Below, in pieces: positions 52,574 through 62,157 of a stretch of 64,000 bases of DNA. Positions within the stretch are counted from its first letter, which is position 1. Every line of letters begins with the position of its first letter. The notes below the pieces were generated by a model. The model had not been told where the DNA came from and did not search any database. It was given only the letters and a program-made list of their open reading frames with translations. The stretch lies in NCBI GenBank assembly GCA_020634815.1, contig JACKBA010000034.1:1-64000 (forward strand). Direction: 5' to 3'. Origin of the DNA: Caldilineaceae bacterium. GTDB taxonomy: Bacteria > Chloroflexota > Anaerolineae > Caldilineales > Caldilineaceae. The position numbers and the translations under genes were made by a program.

Positions 52574-55444
52574 ATGTACGAACTGCAACCTGCCCAACCT
52601 AGACGCAGCCGGCCGCCCGGCAACGTACCCGCCCGGCGTAATCGTTTCTGGCGCGGGTTTGCCGGTGGCGCCTTGCTCTTTGTCATGCTGGTGGTGCTGG
52701 GCGCGGGCGTGCTGCTCATCGGCTACGCGGCCATGGCGCGCGATCTGCCGTCGCCCAGCGAATTGCGCCAGCGCGCCAGCACCTTCCAGACGACGCGCAT
52801 CTACGACCGCGAGGGCAACCTGCTCAACGAGGCGTTCGACCCCAACACGGGGCGGCGCATTGAGGTGTCGCTGGACACCGTCGCGCCCTACGTCGTCCAG
52901 GCGACCATCGCCACCGAGGACGCCAACTTCTACGAGCATCCCGGCGTCGACCCGGTGGCGCTGGTGCGCGCCGTCTACTACGCCTTCCAGGAAGGGGACG
53001 TCGTCTCCGGCGGTTCCACGATTACGCAGCAACTGGTCAAGCGCGTGTTGCTCACCTCGGAGCGCACGGCGACGCGCAAGATCAAGGAAGCGATTCTGGC
53101 GGCCGAAATCACGCGGCGCTACAGCAAGGACGACATCCTCGAGCTTTATCTGAACGAGGTCTACTACGGTAATCTTTCCTACGGCATTGATGCCGCGGCC
53201 GAGACCTATTTTGGCAAGGAAGCGAGCGAGCTGACGCTGGGCGAGGCGTCGCTGTTGGCCGGCCTGCCGCAGTTGCCCGCCTATTACGACCCCTACACAC
53301 ATCCCGACCGCGCCAAGAAACGTCAGGGCATCGTGCTCGGCCTCATGGTCGAGGCCGGCTACATCACGGCGGAGGAAGCCAACGCGGCCTGGGCCGAGCC
53401 GCTGGCCTACGAACCGCTCCAGTTCGATCTCAAGGCGCCGCACTTCACGCTCTTTGTGCGCCAGCAACTCGAGCAACTCTTCGGGCCGGAGGCGCTCTAC
53501 CAGTCCGGCTACAGCGTGCACACCACGCTCGACCCGCGCTTGCAGGCCGAGGCGGAACGCATTGTGCGCGAGCAGGTCAGCGCGCTGGCGGACCGCAATG
53601 TCTCCAACGGCGCGCTGGTGGCCATGCGCCCGCAGAACGGCGAGGTCGTCGCCCTGGTCGGCAGTGCCGATTTCGACAACGTGGAGATCGACGGCCAGGT
53701 CAACATGGCGCTCGCCCCGCGCCAGCCCGGCAGCTCGATCAAGCCCTTTGTCTACCTGGCTACCTTTGACATGCCGGACAAGCCGCGCGAGGAGCAGTGG
53801 ACGCCGGGCTCGATCGTCGCCGACATCACGACCCAGTTCCCGGATGGCACCAACCCGCCCTATGTGCCGGTCAACTACGACGGCAAAGAAATGGGGCTGA
53901 TGACCGTGCGCTCGGCACTGGCGACCAGCCGCAACATCCCGGCCGTGGCGGCCTTGCAGGAGGCGACGCTGCCGGCCTTTCTGGAGCTGATGCAGCGCTT
54001 TGGCGTGACGACGTTGACGCGGCCCGATTTCGGCCTCAGCCTGTCGCTGGGCGCCGGCGAAATCCCGCTCATCGAGCTGACGGACGCCTTTGCCGCCCTG
54101 GCCAATGGCGGCCAGCGCATCCCGCCGGTGACCATCCAAAAGATTACCGACGCAGCGGGGGAGACAATCTGCGAGCAGGGTACGGACAAGCCCTGCCAGC
54201 CGGGCGTCGAGCGCGCGCAGCAGGTCGTCAGCCCGGCCGACGCCTTCCTGATCTCCGACGTGATCTCCGACAACGAGGCGCGGACGCCGGTCTTTGGCGC
54301 CAACTCCGTGCTGCGGCTGTCAGATCGTCCGGCTGCGGTGAAGACCGGCACCACCAACGACTTCCGCGACAACCTGACCGTGGGTTACACGCCACAGCTT
54401 GTCACCGGCGTGTGGGTGGGCAATGCCGACAACTCGCCCATGGTCAACATTTCCGGCGTGGCCGGCGCAGGGCCGATCTGGAACCAGTTTATGAACGCGG
54501 CCCATGCCGGCGAGCCGGTGCTGTCGTTTACGCCGCCGGCCGGCGTGCGCCAGGTCGAGGTCTGCGCCGACACGGGCACGCTGCCCAGCGACGCCTGCCC
54601 GGAGCGGCGCACGCACTGGTTCGCCGAGGATCGCCCGCCGCTGCCCAAGGAACAGGATCTGTGGCGGCGCATCCGCATGGTGCGTGGCACGGAGGAACTG
54701 GCCACGGAATACACCCCGGCCGACCAGGTGGAGGAACGCGTCTTCAAGGTCTACCCGTTGGAACACCGCGAGTGGGCGATCCAGCACGGCATTGCCCAGC
54801 CGCCCATCGGTGCGTTGGTTGCGCCGCCCACGCCGCAGCCCGGCGAGGTGCAGGTTGCCATCACCAGCCCGGCCGATGGCGCCACGGTGACGGGTGTGCT
54901 GCCGGTCTATGGCAGCGCGGCCATCCCCGGCTTTGCCGCCTACGAGTTGCAATATGGCATCAGCCACGACCCCGGCGCATTCAGCCCGCCCATCAGCGGC
55001 CCCTTCGGCGCGTCAGTGACCAACGGGCAACTCGGCACGTGGGACACGACGGGGCTGGGCAATGGCCCGCATACACTGCGCGTGCTGGTGCGGGCCGCCA
55101 ACGGCGCGCAATACGAGGGGCGCGTGCGCGTCTTCGTCGACAATACGCCGGCCACCGCGACGCCCGAGCCGACGCCCACGTGGACCGTCGAGCCACCGAC
55201 GCCGACATTTGAGCCGCCCACACCGACTTTCGAACCACCAACGCCGACGGTCGAATTCATCCCGCCTACGGACACGCCAACGCTAGTGCCTACGGAAACA
55301 CCGCCGCCCGTAGAGGAACCGACCGCGACACCCGAGCCACCAACACCCGACCCCGGGCTGGAGGCAACGCCAACCTGGACGCCGGAGGTGGCGGCCGGCA
55401 GCGATGGTGTGGGCGCGTTCACGTCACCTTTGGCCGCGCCATGA
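52574..55444 (+). CDS. Class A penicillin-binding protein (PBP1A-type)
   Basis: 956 residues. It polymerises and cross-links peptidoglycan outside the membrane. Order: basic cytoplasmic tail, one membrane helix (about 30-55), GT51 glycosyltransferase (catalytic Glu115 in EDANFYEHPG, then 'SGGSTITQQLVK', 'ILELYLNEVYYG'), and transpeptidase with SxxK at Ser387-Lys390 (GSSIKPF) and KTGTT at 590. An Ig-like domain follows ('VAITSPADGATVTGVLPVYGSA'), then a Pro/Thr-rich tail of about 90 residues ('PTPTFEPPTPTFEPPTPT'). This tail and the Ig domain are additions to the usual PBP core. ATG 52574 was chosen over a TTG two codons earlier. The stop codon is part of a heptamer repeat. Confidence 0.95.
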   Translation: MYELQPAQPRRSRPPGNVPARRNRFWRGFAGGALLFVMLVVLGAGVLLIGYAAMARDLPSPSELRQRASTFQTTRIYDREGNLLNEAFDPNTGRRIEVSLDTVAPYVVQATIATEDANFYEHPGVDPVALVRAVYYAFQEGDVVSGGSTITQQLVKRVLLTSERTATRKIKEAILAAEITRRYSKDDILELYLNEVYYGNLSYGIDAAAETYFGKEASELTLGEASLLAGLPQLPAYYDPYTHPDRAKKRQGIVLGLMVEAGYITAEEANAAWAEPLAYEPLQFDLKAPHFTLFVRQQLEQLFGPEALYQSGYSVHTTLDPRLQAEAERIVREQVSALADRNVSNGALVAMRPQNGEVVALVGSADFDNVEIDGQVNMALAPRQPGSSIKPFVYLATFDMPDKPREEQWTPGSIVADITTQFPDGTNPPYVPVNYDGKEMGLMTVRSALATSRNIPAVAALQEATLPAFLELMQRFGVTTLTRPDFGLSLSLGAGEIPLIELTDAFAALANGGQRIPPVTIQKITDAAGETICEQGTDKPCQPGVERAQQVVSPADAFLISDVISDNEARTPVFGANSVLRLSDRPAAVKTGTTNDFRDNLTVGYTPQLVTGVWVGNADNSPMVNISGVAGAGPIWNQFMNAAHAGEPVLSFTPPAGVRQVEVCADTGTLPSDACPERRTHWFAEDRPPLPKEQDLWRRIRMVRGTEELATEYTPADQVEERVFKVYPLEHREWAIQHGIAQPPIGALVAPPTPQPGEVQVAITSPADGATVTGVLPVYGSAAIPGFAAYELQYGISHDPGAFSPPISGPFGASVTNGQLGTWDTTGLGNGPHTLRVLVRAANGAQYEGRVRVFVDNTPATATPEPTPTWTVEPPTPTFEPPTPTFEPPTPTVEFIPPTDTPTLVPTETPPPVEEPTATPEPPTPDPGLEATPTWTPEVAAGSDGVGAFTSPLAAP

Positions 55445-55469
55445 TGCGTAATGCGTGATGCGTAATGCG
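55442..55469 (+). repeat. Heptamer tandem repeat overlapping the PBP stop codon
   Basis: Four 7-mers TGATGCG/TAATGCG in alternation; the TGA stop of the PBP gene is the start of the first unit, and every unit carries a stop triplet. It lies between convergent genes. Confidence 0.85.
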
Positions 55470-55491
55470 ATGGGGGCGGGGTGGCTGTGGC

Positions 55492-58218
55492 CTAGCGGGG
55501 CTGGCTGGCGCAGGTTGCCGGGATCAGCGCGCAGGTTTGATCGGGCACAGGTGTGGCCTGGACCCTGAGCGAGCCGGCGAGCAGTTCGTTGCCGTCGCCG
55601 ATAGCCATCCGCTCACCCGTCTGCGTATCGTAGATCCCGACGGCCAGCGTCCAGTCGCCATCGGGGGCGGCGGCGGCTGGTATCGCCACCTGGCGCCAGT
55701 CGTTGATGAAGGAACGCGCGTCCGCCTGGGCAGGCAGCGCCGGGCCGAAGAATACGGGGGGGCTGTCGCTCTGGGCGACCGTCTCGCCGTCGTGGCGCAG
55801 ATGGACGAAGGCCGCCAGATTTTCCGGCCACGCCCCAACTCCCCACTGCAACCAGAGATCGATGGCCTCGCCGGGCCGGTAGGCGCGGTCGGCAATGGTC
55901 GCCGTCAGAGTGCCCGCGGCGCCGTCTGGCAATGTGACCTGGGCCGTGGCGGAGCGGAGCGGACCGAACCCGGCCTCAGCAAGCGACGATTCCAGATCCG
56001 GTGCAGAGGCAAGCGCAACCGGCACGCGCTGCATGTCACCGGCGTCGTCGCGCCGGAAAAAAGCGGTGGGCTGGCTCGTAGCACCGGCCGCGCGCACGCC
56101 CATTACCGGCGGTAGGGAGAGCGGCAGCGTCGTGACGCGCACGGTCTCGCCGGGCTGCCAGCGTTTCGGCGGGTACCACACCAGCGCGGGCGGCGCCGCG
56201 GTGTTGACCGTAGCGATGACCTCCTGCTGCGGCGTGACGATCTCCAGCCAGGGCGCCATCGTCTGCGCGTCGAAGCCCTCACCCACCTGCCACTCGGCGA
56301 CGAGTTTGGTCTGGCGCCAGCGCGGCCAGTCGTCGGCGCGCAGAGCGACCAACTGCAGCGGGCCGGCCGGCGCGGGCTGGGCATCTTGCGCCACGCGGGC
56401 AAATGAGTAGAACGCCTCGGGGATGCTCTTTTCGGGCGCTTCTTTGGCCAGGAGCAGGAAACCGTCGGCGGCATCGACCACGCCCCACTCGCCCGCCAGC
56501 ATGGCATCGACCTGCGTCTTGAGATCGCCGGGCGCCATGTCGGTGTTGGTCGTCACGTCGAGCAGCGCCCAGCCGGCGGGCACGGGCGCATTGAGCCCCA
56601 GCGGGAACTGGTAGACGTAGCGCCGGTGGCTGACGTGGGGATGCACGGCGGCGGTGGCCGTGACCGCGGCGTCGGCCGGAAGCTGGGCGACGAAGCGATC
56701 GAGCAGGCGGTGGTGCGCGGTGATCGGCGTTGGGTCGAAGCGGCCGGCCAGCGGGCCGCGGCCGTGCAGTAGATAATTGCCGCCCGCCCAGGCCAGCGTC
56801 CAGACCACCAGGCCCGCACTGACCAGGGGCATGATCGCGGTGCGGGCGTTCTGCGCCATGGCCGCGGCGGCCATCGTGCCGGCGCCGGCGGCCGGCAGGT
56901 GCTGGTAGGCGGGCGAGGCGCGGTCGAGCCGGCGCGCCAGGAAGCGCCAGAGGCGGCCCAGCCCGTAGGCCGCGGCGACGGCAAAGTAGGGCACCAGCGG
57001 CGCGCTGTAGTGGAACTCGCCGAAATATTGGGCCGGGTAGGCGCTGAGCAGGTTGGCCAGCAGCACCGGCAGCGCCAGCAGGAGGATCTCCGCGCCCAGC
57101 AGCGGGAACCAGGCGAAGATCGCCAGCAGCCCGGCCAGGTAGGCGACGCGCGCCGGTTCGCGCGCGATCTGCCAGACGAGATCGGGGCGCGTCACGATGC
57201 TCTTGAGGATGTCGGTCGACGAGTCGCCCAGCGCGCCGTAGCGCTGGAAGTAGGTGCTTTCGGCGACGCCGTAGACCTGCGCGGAGTTGGCGGGGACGAT
57301 GACAAAGGTGGCGACGTAGAACCAGACGAGGGAGAAGAGCAGGATGGCGGCGCCGGAGAGGATGCCCAGTTTCTGGGAGCGGGAGAGCGCTTGCTGGAAA
57401 TCGGGTAGGGCTGAATTGTTGATTATTGATTGTTGATTGCTGATTGTTGATGACGGCGGCGCGGCATTGACCATTGACCGTTGACCATTGACCGTTGCCC
57501 ATTGCCTTCCTTCCTCCCGCGCGTCCCACCATGCGCGCCACACCGTCCACGCGCCGAGCCCCGCGGCCAGCAACGCGATCTCTTCCTTCACGAGCGCCGT
57601 CAGCAGCGCGGCGACGACGAACTGCCCCCAGCGTCGCGCATCGACCGCCCAGAAGGCCCACAGGATCAGCGGCACGGCGAGCGGCGCGGCGTGAAATTCC
57701 GTGAGCACGGCCGACTGGAGCTGGGGTGCCAGTAGATAGGCGGCGCCCAGGGCAAAGGCCAGCGGCCGCGTCAACTGCTGCACGGGTTCGATGCGCCATA
57801 TCTGCCGCCGTTCCTGCGGCGCCAGCAGCACGGCAAAGCGACGCAGCGCCAGGAGATAGAGCGGGAAGACGCCCAGGGCCACCGCCACGACCTGGAGCAG
57901 CAGGAGCGCGCGCACGTCGTCCCACAGCCAGTAGACGGGGCTGATGAGCACCAAGATCGGCTCGACGTGGTCGGTCAGGCGCGTCGCTTCGTAGCCGTTG
58001 TCGGTCTGCGCCAGGAAACGGCCGCGGCTGCTGTTCCAGATGGACTGGTCGATCTGGCCGAGATCCGAGCGATGCGTGCGCATGCCGGCGTGCAGATCCC
58101 ACGCCTGCGCCGTGAAGAGTACAACGTAGATCACGACCAGGCCGGCCAGGAGCCAAAGCCAGGGATCGGACAGGGCCGGGGTGGAGTTCTTGCCGGCGTG
58201 CCGGTTGGTGGCGGTCAA
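55492..58218 (-). CDS. DUF2079-type multi-pass membrane protein with repeat-encoded insert
   Basis: 908 residues. Signature start region: 'RTHRSDLGQIDQSIWNSSRGRF', 'RLTDHVEPILVLISPVYWLWDD', 'ALLLLQVVAVALGVFPLYLLAL', matching DUF2079 predicted GT-C-like membrane proteins with about 10-12 helices. From about residue 640 an extracytoplasmic beta-rich region follows, ending in a Cys pair (CALIPATCASQ). Residues 238-268 are a polar low-complexity loop (NGQRSMVN ... SNQQSIINN) encoded by heptamer DNA repeats, placed between membrane segments. The substrate is unknown; by analogy it may glycosylate exported molecules. It lies next to the insertion sequence. Confidence 0.8.
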   Translation of the reverse strand: MTATNRHAGKNSTPALSDPWLWLLAGLVVIYVVLFTAQAWDLHAGMRTHRSDLGQIDQSIWNSSRGRFLAQTDNGYEATRLTDHVEPILVLISPVYWLWDDVRALLLLQVVAVALGVFPLYLLALRRFAVLLAPQERRQIWRIEPVQQLTRPLAFALGAAYLLAPQLQSAVLTEFHAAPLAVPLILWAFWAVDARRWGQFVVAALLTALVKEEIALLAAGLGAWTVWRAWWDAREEGRQWATVNGQRSMVNAAPPSSTISNQQSIINNSALPDFQQALSRSQKLGILSGAAILLFSLVWFYVATFVIVPANSAQVYGVAESTYFQRYGALGDSSTDILKSIVTRPDLVWQIAREPARVAYLAGLLAIFAWFPLLGAEILLLALPVLLANLLSAYPAQYFGEFHYSAPLVPYFAVAAAYGLGRLWRFLARRLDRASPAYQHLPAAGAGTMAAAAMAQNARTAIMPLVSAGLVVWTLAWAGGNYLLHGRGPLAGRFDPTPITAHHRLLDRFVAQLPADAAVTATAAVHPHVSHRRYVYQFPLGLNAPVPAGWALLDVTTNTDMAPGDLKTQVDAMLAGEWGVVDAADGFLLLAKEAPEKSIPEAFYSFARVAQDAQPAPAGPLQLVALRADDWPRWRQTKLVAEWQVGEGFDAQTMAPWLEIVTPQQEVIATVNTAAPPALVWYPPKRWQPGETVRVTTLPLSLPPVMGVRAAGATSQPTAFFRRDDAGDMQRVPVALASAPDLESSLAEAGFGPLRSATAQVTLPDGAAGTLTATIADRAYRPGEAIDLWLQWGVGAWPENLAAFVHLRHDGETVAQSDSPPVFFGPALPAQADARSFINDWRQVAIPAAAAPDGDWTLAVGIYDTQTGERMAIGDGNELLAGSLRVQATPVPDQTCALIPATCASQPR
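57415..57506 (-). repeat. Heptamer tandem repeats inside a coding sequence
   Basis: Top strand: five 7-mers of ATTGTTG/ATTATTG/ATTGCTG (57415-57449), a short GC-rich gap, then six of CATTGAC/CGTTGAC/CATTGCC (57465-57506). CATTGAC is the reverse complement, rotated by one base, of GGTCAAT found at 12261. Confidence 0.9.
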
Positions 58219-58284
58219 GGCGTTTAACGCTTCCAGGTCAATGACGGATGACGGAACGGGTGTGGCGCAAGTGAGCTGGTGGCC

Positions 58285-58303
58285 AGAAACCGAGTTTCTC
58301 CAA
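58285..58303 (+). repeat. Left arm of the target palindrome and left target-site duplication
   Basis: AGAAACCGAGTTTCT (58285-58299) followed by CCAA. TCCAA at 58299-58303 is the proposed left copy of a 5-bp duplication. Confidence 0.75.
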
Positions 58304-59715
58304 CTCTAGTTTCCGGTAAAAGTTGAGCGACGTACGGGACAAAATGACAAACGGCGATTAACATTCCACAATAAGGTTGAAGCCAAGGAGTGGAAGATGC
58401 TAACCGCCGTAGAACACACTGTACATGCAATCAGCGCCGTCGTCCAAACGGTGCCAGTAGGAACCAACGTTGCCCTGGTGCGGATTCTGTGGATCATGAT
58501 GAGTGGTGCGTTCTTGCAGAGTCGCGGTGCCTTCTTCACGGCCCTTGCCACCATGTTTGCGCCGGCGGAAGTTCGCCGCAGTTGGGCAGCGCTGCGCAAT
58601 GGATCCTGGGAGTGCAACGAACTGCTTGAGAATTGGCACGTCTTCGTGGCGAGCGAGAACCAATGGCGTGTACGTCGCCACGAAGGATACGAGGCGGTCA
58701 GTGTGGATATGACAGGATTCTGGCGCCCTCGTCTCAAAGGTTGGCTGGGAAAGCACTATCACAGCCTGGCGCAACGCTCCCTGCCAGCAGTCGTGTTTGG
58801 CGTCGTGGTGCTTTCGGGGCAGGTGAGGGACAAACGGACGCCGTTGTTGCAACGCATCGTGCGTTGCAAGCCGGAAGTTGACAAAGCGAGCTTTCGAATG
58901 CAGTTGCTGCAAGAAACGAAAAAGCATACGCTACCCAATCAAGTCACAGTCTACGATGCCGAATTCGAGGTGGCTGACTTACAACGTGCTGCGATAGACC
59001 GCTATGTTGTCCGACTTGCCACCAACTGCACGGCACGGCGCAATCAGTTGCCACGCTACAAAGGCAAGGGCTGTCATCCCAAATACGGCGAACTTGTGCG
59101 CCCACTGCCACGCAAACACAAAGACAAGACCATCGCCGCCTCGATCCCCCATCAAGAGGGTCACTTTGTCCATGAAGGTCGTCGAATCGACGTGCAGTCC
59201 TGGCATGATCTGGTACTCCCGACCTCTCAAGTCGGCCCAGATGCGCCGACCTTTGACATCTACGTCTTTCATGATCCGCTTTACAAGCAGCCGTTGGTCT
59301 TGGGCACCGATCTGACGAAGATCAAGGCGGAGACCGTCTACCATATCTACCGTGACCGCTGGCCGGTGGAACAGCCCCCGCTGGCCGCCAAGCAGATGAT
59401 AGGTCTTCATCGCCAGTTCGTTTTTGCCGATGAATCCTGCTTCAGGCTACCTGAACTGAGTCTCGTTGCCGGCGCCATCCTAACCTATACCGCCGCCGTC
59501 TTGCCGCCTATCCCTTCCGGCTTCTGGGACCGTACGCCTGCAGCGACGCCTGGGCGATTGCGTCGCCTACTTGCACGTGCCGATTTTTCAACTTTGCCTG
59601 TCACCGACCCGCAACTTCGCAAAAAGAACTCCCCCACGGCACACTTACCCAAGGGGATCGACGCTCATCGCCGTCTCAAACCGTCTACTCCACCCCCAAT
59701 TACCGGAAACTAGAG
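58304..59715 (+). mobile_element. Complete IS4-superfamily insertion sequence (about 1.41 kb)
   Basis: Bounded by perfect 16-bp terminal inverted repeats CTCTAGTTTCCGGTAA (58304-58319) and TTACCGGAAACTAGAG (59700-59715), with one transposase gene whose stop codon lies inside the right repeat. TCCAA flanks both ends. An alternative reading as a CTAG duplication (IS701 style) is possible, because CTAG occurs within both ends. The element looks intact. Confidence 0.85.
58397..59713 (+). CDS. DDE transposase, IS4 superfamily (YREK type)
   Basis: 438 residues. The catalytic triad is visible: Asp104 in SVDMTGFW, Asp187 in VYDAEF, and Glu325 in the full Y-x2-R-x3-E-x6-K signature (Tyr318, Arg321, Glu325, Lys332). 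This signature defines the IS4 and IS701 groups. The protein should cut and paste the element. AAGGAG lies 6 bases before ATG 58397. No frameshift is visible. Base composition is lower in GC than the neighbouring genes, consistent with recent arrival. Confidence 0.92.
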   Translation: MLTAVEHTVHAISAVVQTVPVGTNVALVRILWIMMSGAFLQSRGAFFTALATMFAPAEVRRSWAALRNGSWECNELLENWHVFVASENQWRVRRHEGYEAVSVDMTGFWRPRLKGWLGKHYHSLAQRSLPAVVFGVVVLSGQVRDKRTPLLQRIVRCKPEVDKASFRMQLLQETKKHTLPNQVTVYDAEFEVADLQRAAIDRYVVRLATNCTARRNQLPRYKGKGCHPKYGELVRPLPRKHKDKTIAASIPHQEGHFVHEGRRIDVQSWHDLVLPTSQVGPDAPTFDIYVFHDPLYKQPLVLGTDLTKIKAETVYHIYRDRWPVEQPPLAAKQMIGLHRQFVFADESCFRLPELSLVAGAILTYTAAVLPPIPSGFWDRTPAATPGRLRRLLARADFSTLPVTDPQLRKKNSPTAHLPKGIDAHRRLKPSTPPPITGN

Positions 59716-59734
59716 TCCAAGAAACTCGGTTTCT
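59716..59734 (+). repeat. Right target-site duplication and right arm of the target palindrome
   Basis: TCCAA (59716-59720), then AGAAACTCGGTTTCT (59720-59734), the exact reverse complement of the left arm. Without the element the two arms form a 15-bp hairpin with loop CCA. Confidence 0.8.
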
Positions 59735-59746
59735 TCCGGAGCGATA

Positions 59747-60844
<1,098 letters not shown>

Positions 60845-60847
60845 GAA

Positions 60848-61843
60848 TCACTCCGTGTACCTGGCGAGATGCTGCGTGTAGTAGGCGACGGTGCGCGCCA
60901 GACCGTCGGCCAGCGGCGTGACGGGTTTCCAGCCCAGCGCTGCCTCGATGCGGGCGTAGCTGGAGTAGACGTCGCCGATATCGATCTTCTTGCGCGCCTC
61001 GGGCCAGGGCACCAGCGTCACGCTGCCGCGGCCGGCGATCTCGACAATCAACGAGGCCAGTTCAAGCAGGCTGATGGGCGCCGGGCCGCCCAGGTTGTAG
61101 ATGCCGCCATTGGCGGTGTCAGTGGCGCCGGCGCGCAGGAACGCATCGACCACGTCGTCGACGTAGGTGAGGTCGCGCAACTGGCTGCCGTCGCCGTAGA
61201 GTTGAATCTCCTTGCCCTCCACTGCCAGGCGGATAAACCAGCCGATAAAACCCTGGCGGTTGTGCTTGATCAACTGGCGCGGGCCGTAGGTGTTTGTCAG
61301 GCGCAGCGAAGAGGTGCGCAGGCCGTAGGCGGTGTGATAGACGACGTGGTACCACTCACCGGCCAACTTGTTGACGCCGTTGACGTCGGTCGGCGCCTGC
61401 AGGTGATCCTCGTCCAGGGGCAGATAGCGCGGCTTGCCGTATTGCTGGCGCGTCCCGGCGTAGATAATCTTCGCGTCAGGGTTCTCTTCGCGGCACGCCT
61501 CCAGGATCGACAACTGGCTGCGGGCGTTGATCTCGAGGTCGGTGAAGGGGTCGGTCATGGAGTCCATGTGGCTGACCTGGCCGGCCAGGTTGAAGAGCAG
61601 ATCCTGCCCCTTGACCAAGGCGCGCATGGCATACGGGTCGCGCACGTCGGCGATGTTGACGATCAGCCGGTTCTCGTAGCCGTCGATGTTGAAGAGATTG
61701 CCGCCGTAGTCGGGGATCAGCGAGTCGATGACGGTGACGTGCGCGCCAAGATCGACCAGCCGCCGCGCCAGATTGGAGCCGATAAAACCCAGCCCGCCGG
61801 TGATCAGCACCGCCTTGCCTGCGTACGTGTCGAGATAGTCCAT
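60848..61843 (-). CDS. NAD-dependent epimerase/dehydratase (extended SDR), Tyr of YxxxK replaced
   Basis: 331 residues. The NAD-binding GGLGFIGSN lies near residues 16-24 after 'KAVLIT', then 'VIDSLIPDYGGNLFNI', 'LLFNLAGQVSHMDSM', 'KIIYAGTRQQYGKPRYLP', 'TSSLRLTNTYGPRQ' and 'GDGSQLRDLTYVDDVVDAFL'. At the usual YxxxK catalytic site the sequence is NGVNK (Asn155, Lys159), so the tyrosine is absent. It acts on a nucleotide sugar, most likely supplying the adjacent aminotransferase. ATG 61843 lies 9 bases after an extended -10, so the mRNA is nearly leaderless; the in-frame start seven codons upstream would overlap that promoter. Confidence 0.88.
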   Translation of the reverse strand: MDYLDTYAGKAVLITGGLGFIGSNLARRLVDLGAHVTVIDSLIPDYGGNLFNIDGYENRLIVNIADVRDPYAMRALVKGQDLLFNLAGQVSHMDSMTDPFTDLEINARSQLSILEACREENPDAKIIYAGTRQQYGKPRYLPLDEDHLQAPTDVNGVNKLAGEWYHVVYHTAYGLRTSSLRLTNTYGPRQLIKHNRQGFIGWFIRLAVEGKEIQLYGDGSQLRDLTYVDDVVDAFLRAGATDTANGGIYNLGGPAPISLLELASLIVEIAGRGSVTLVPWPEARKKIDIGDVYSSYARIEAALGWKPVTPLADGLARTVAYYTQHLARYTE

Positions 61844-61852
61844 AACGGAGGG

Positions 61853-61861
61853 ATTATAGCA
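61853..61861 (-). promoter_or_regulatory. Extended -10 promoter TGCTATAAT (minus strand)
   Basis: A perfect match; it predicts a leader of only a few bases before the epimerase ATG. Confidence 0.7.
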
Positions 61862-61884
61862 CATGGTTCGTGATGCATCCTTTG

Positions 61885-61893
61885 TGCTACAAT
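61885..61893 (+). promoter_or_regulatory. Extended -10 promoter TGCTACAAT (plus strand)
   Basis: Drives the toxin-antitoxin pair; divergent from, and 23 bases away from, the epimerase promoter. Confidence 0.65.
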
Positions 61894-61935
61894 CTGGGTA
61901 CGCTTCATTATTGCTGGCTGGAGGAGAAGGTGACC

Positions 61936-62157
61936 ATGGTTACGAGACTGGTCGACAAGCGCGAGGTTCAGCTACCTGCCGTCGTACTTCGTGAGTTCGA
62001 GGATGTAGAGTTCTTCGAGATAAGCTCGGACGGGATGCGCATTGTGTTGACGCCGGTCAGCGCCAATCGTGCTGACCTGGTGCGTCAGAAACTGGATCTC
62101 TTGGGCTTGACCGAACGGGACATCGAGGATGCCGTCGAATGGGCGCGCAATCCCTAG
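61936..62157 (+). CDS. Probable antitoxin of a VapBC-like pair
   Basis: 73 residues. It begins VTRLVDKREVQLPAVVLREF, followed by an acidic middle ('EDVEFFEISSDGMRIVL') and a helical end ('LTERDIEDAVEWARNP'). The short beta-strand-rich start resembles AbrB-type antitoxins, and the helical C-terminus could neutralise the toxin, but the family is not certain. The call rests mainly on position: its last 19 bases overlap the PIN-domain gene. ATG 61936 is preceded by an ideal GGAGGAG; the open frame upstream (from 61870) contains the promoter. Confidence 0.65.
   Translation: MVTRLVDKREVQLPAVVLREFEDVEFFEISSDGMRIVLTPVSANRADLVRQKLDLLGLTERDIEDAVEWARNP

Noticed and set aside
58304..59715. Reading the insertion sequence as an IS701 element with a CTAG duplication
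   Set aside because: Possible, but the TCCAA reading restores a perfect hairpin at the empty site, which is more economical; kept only as an alternative.
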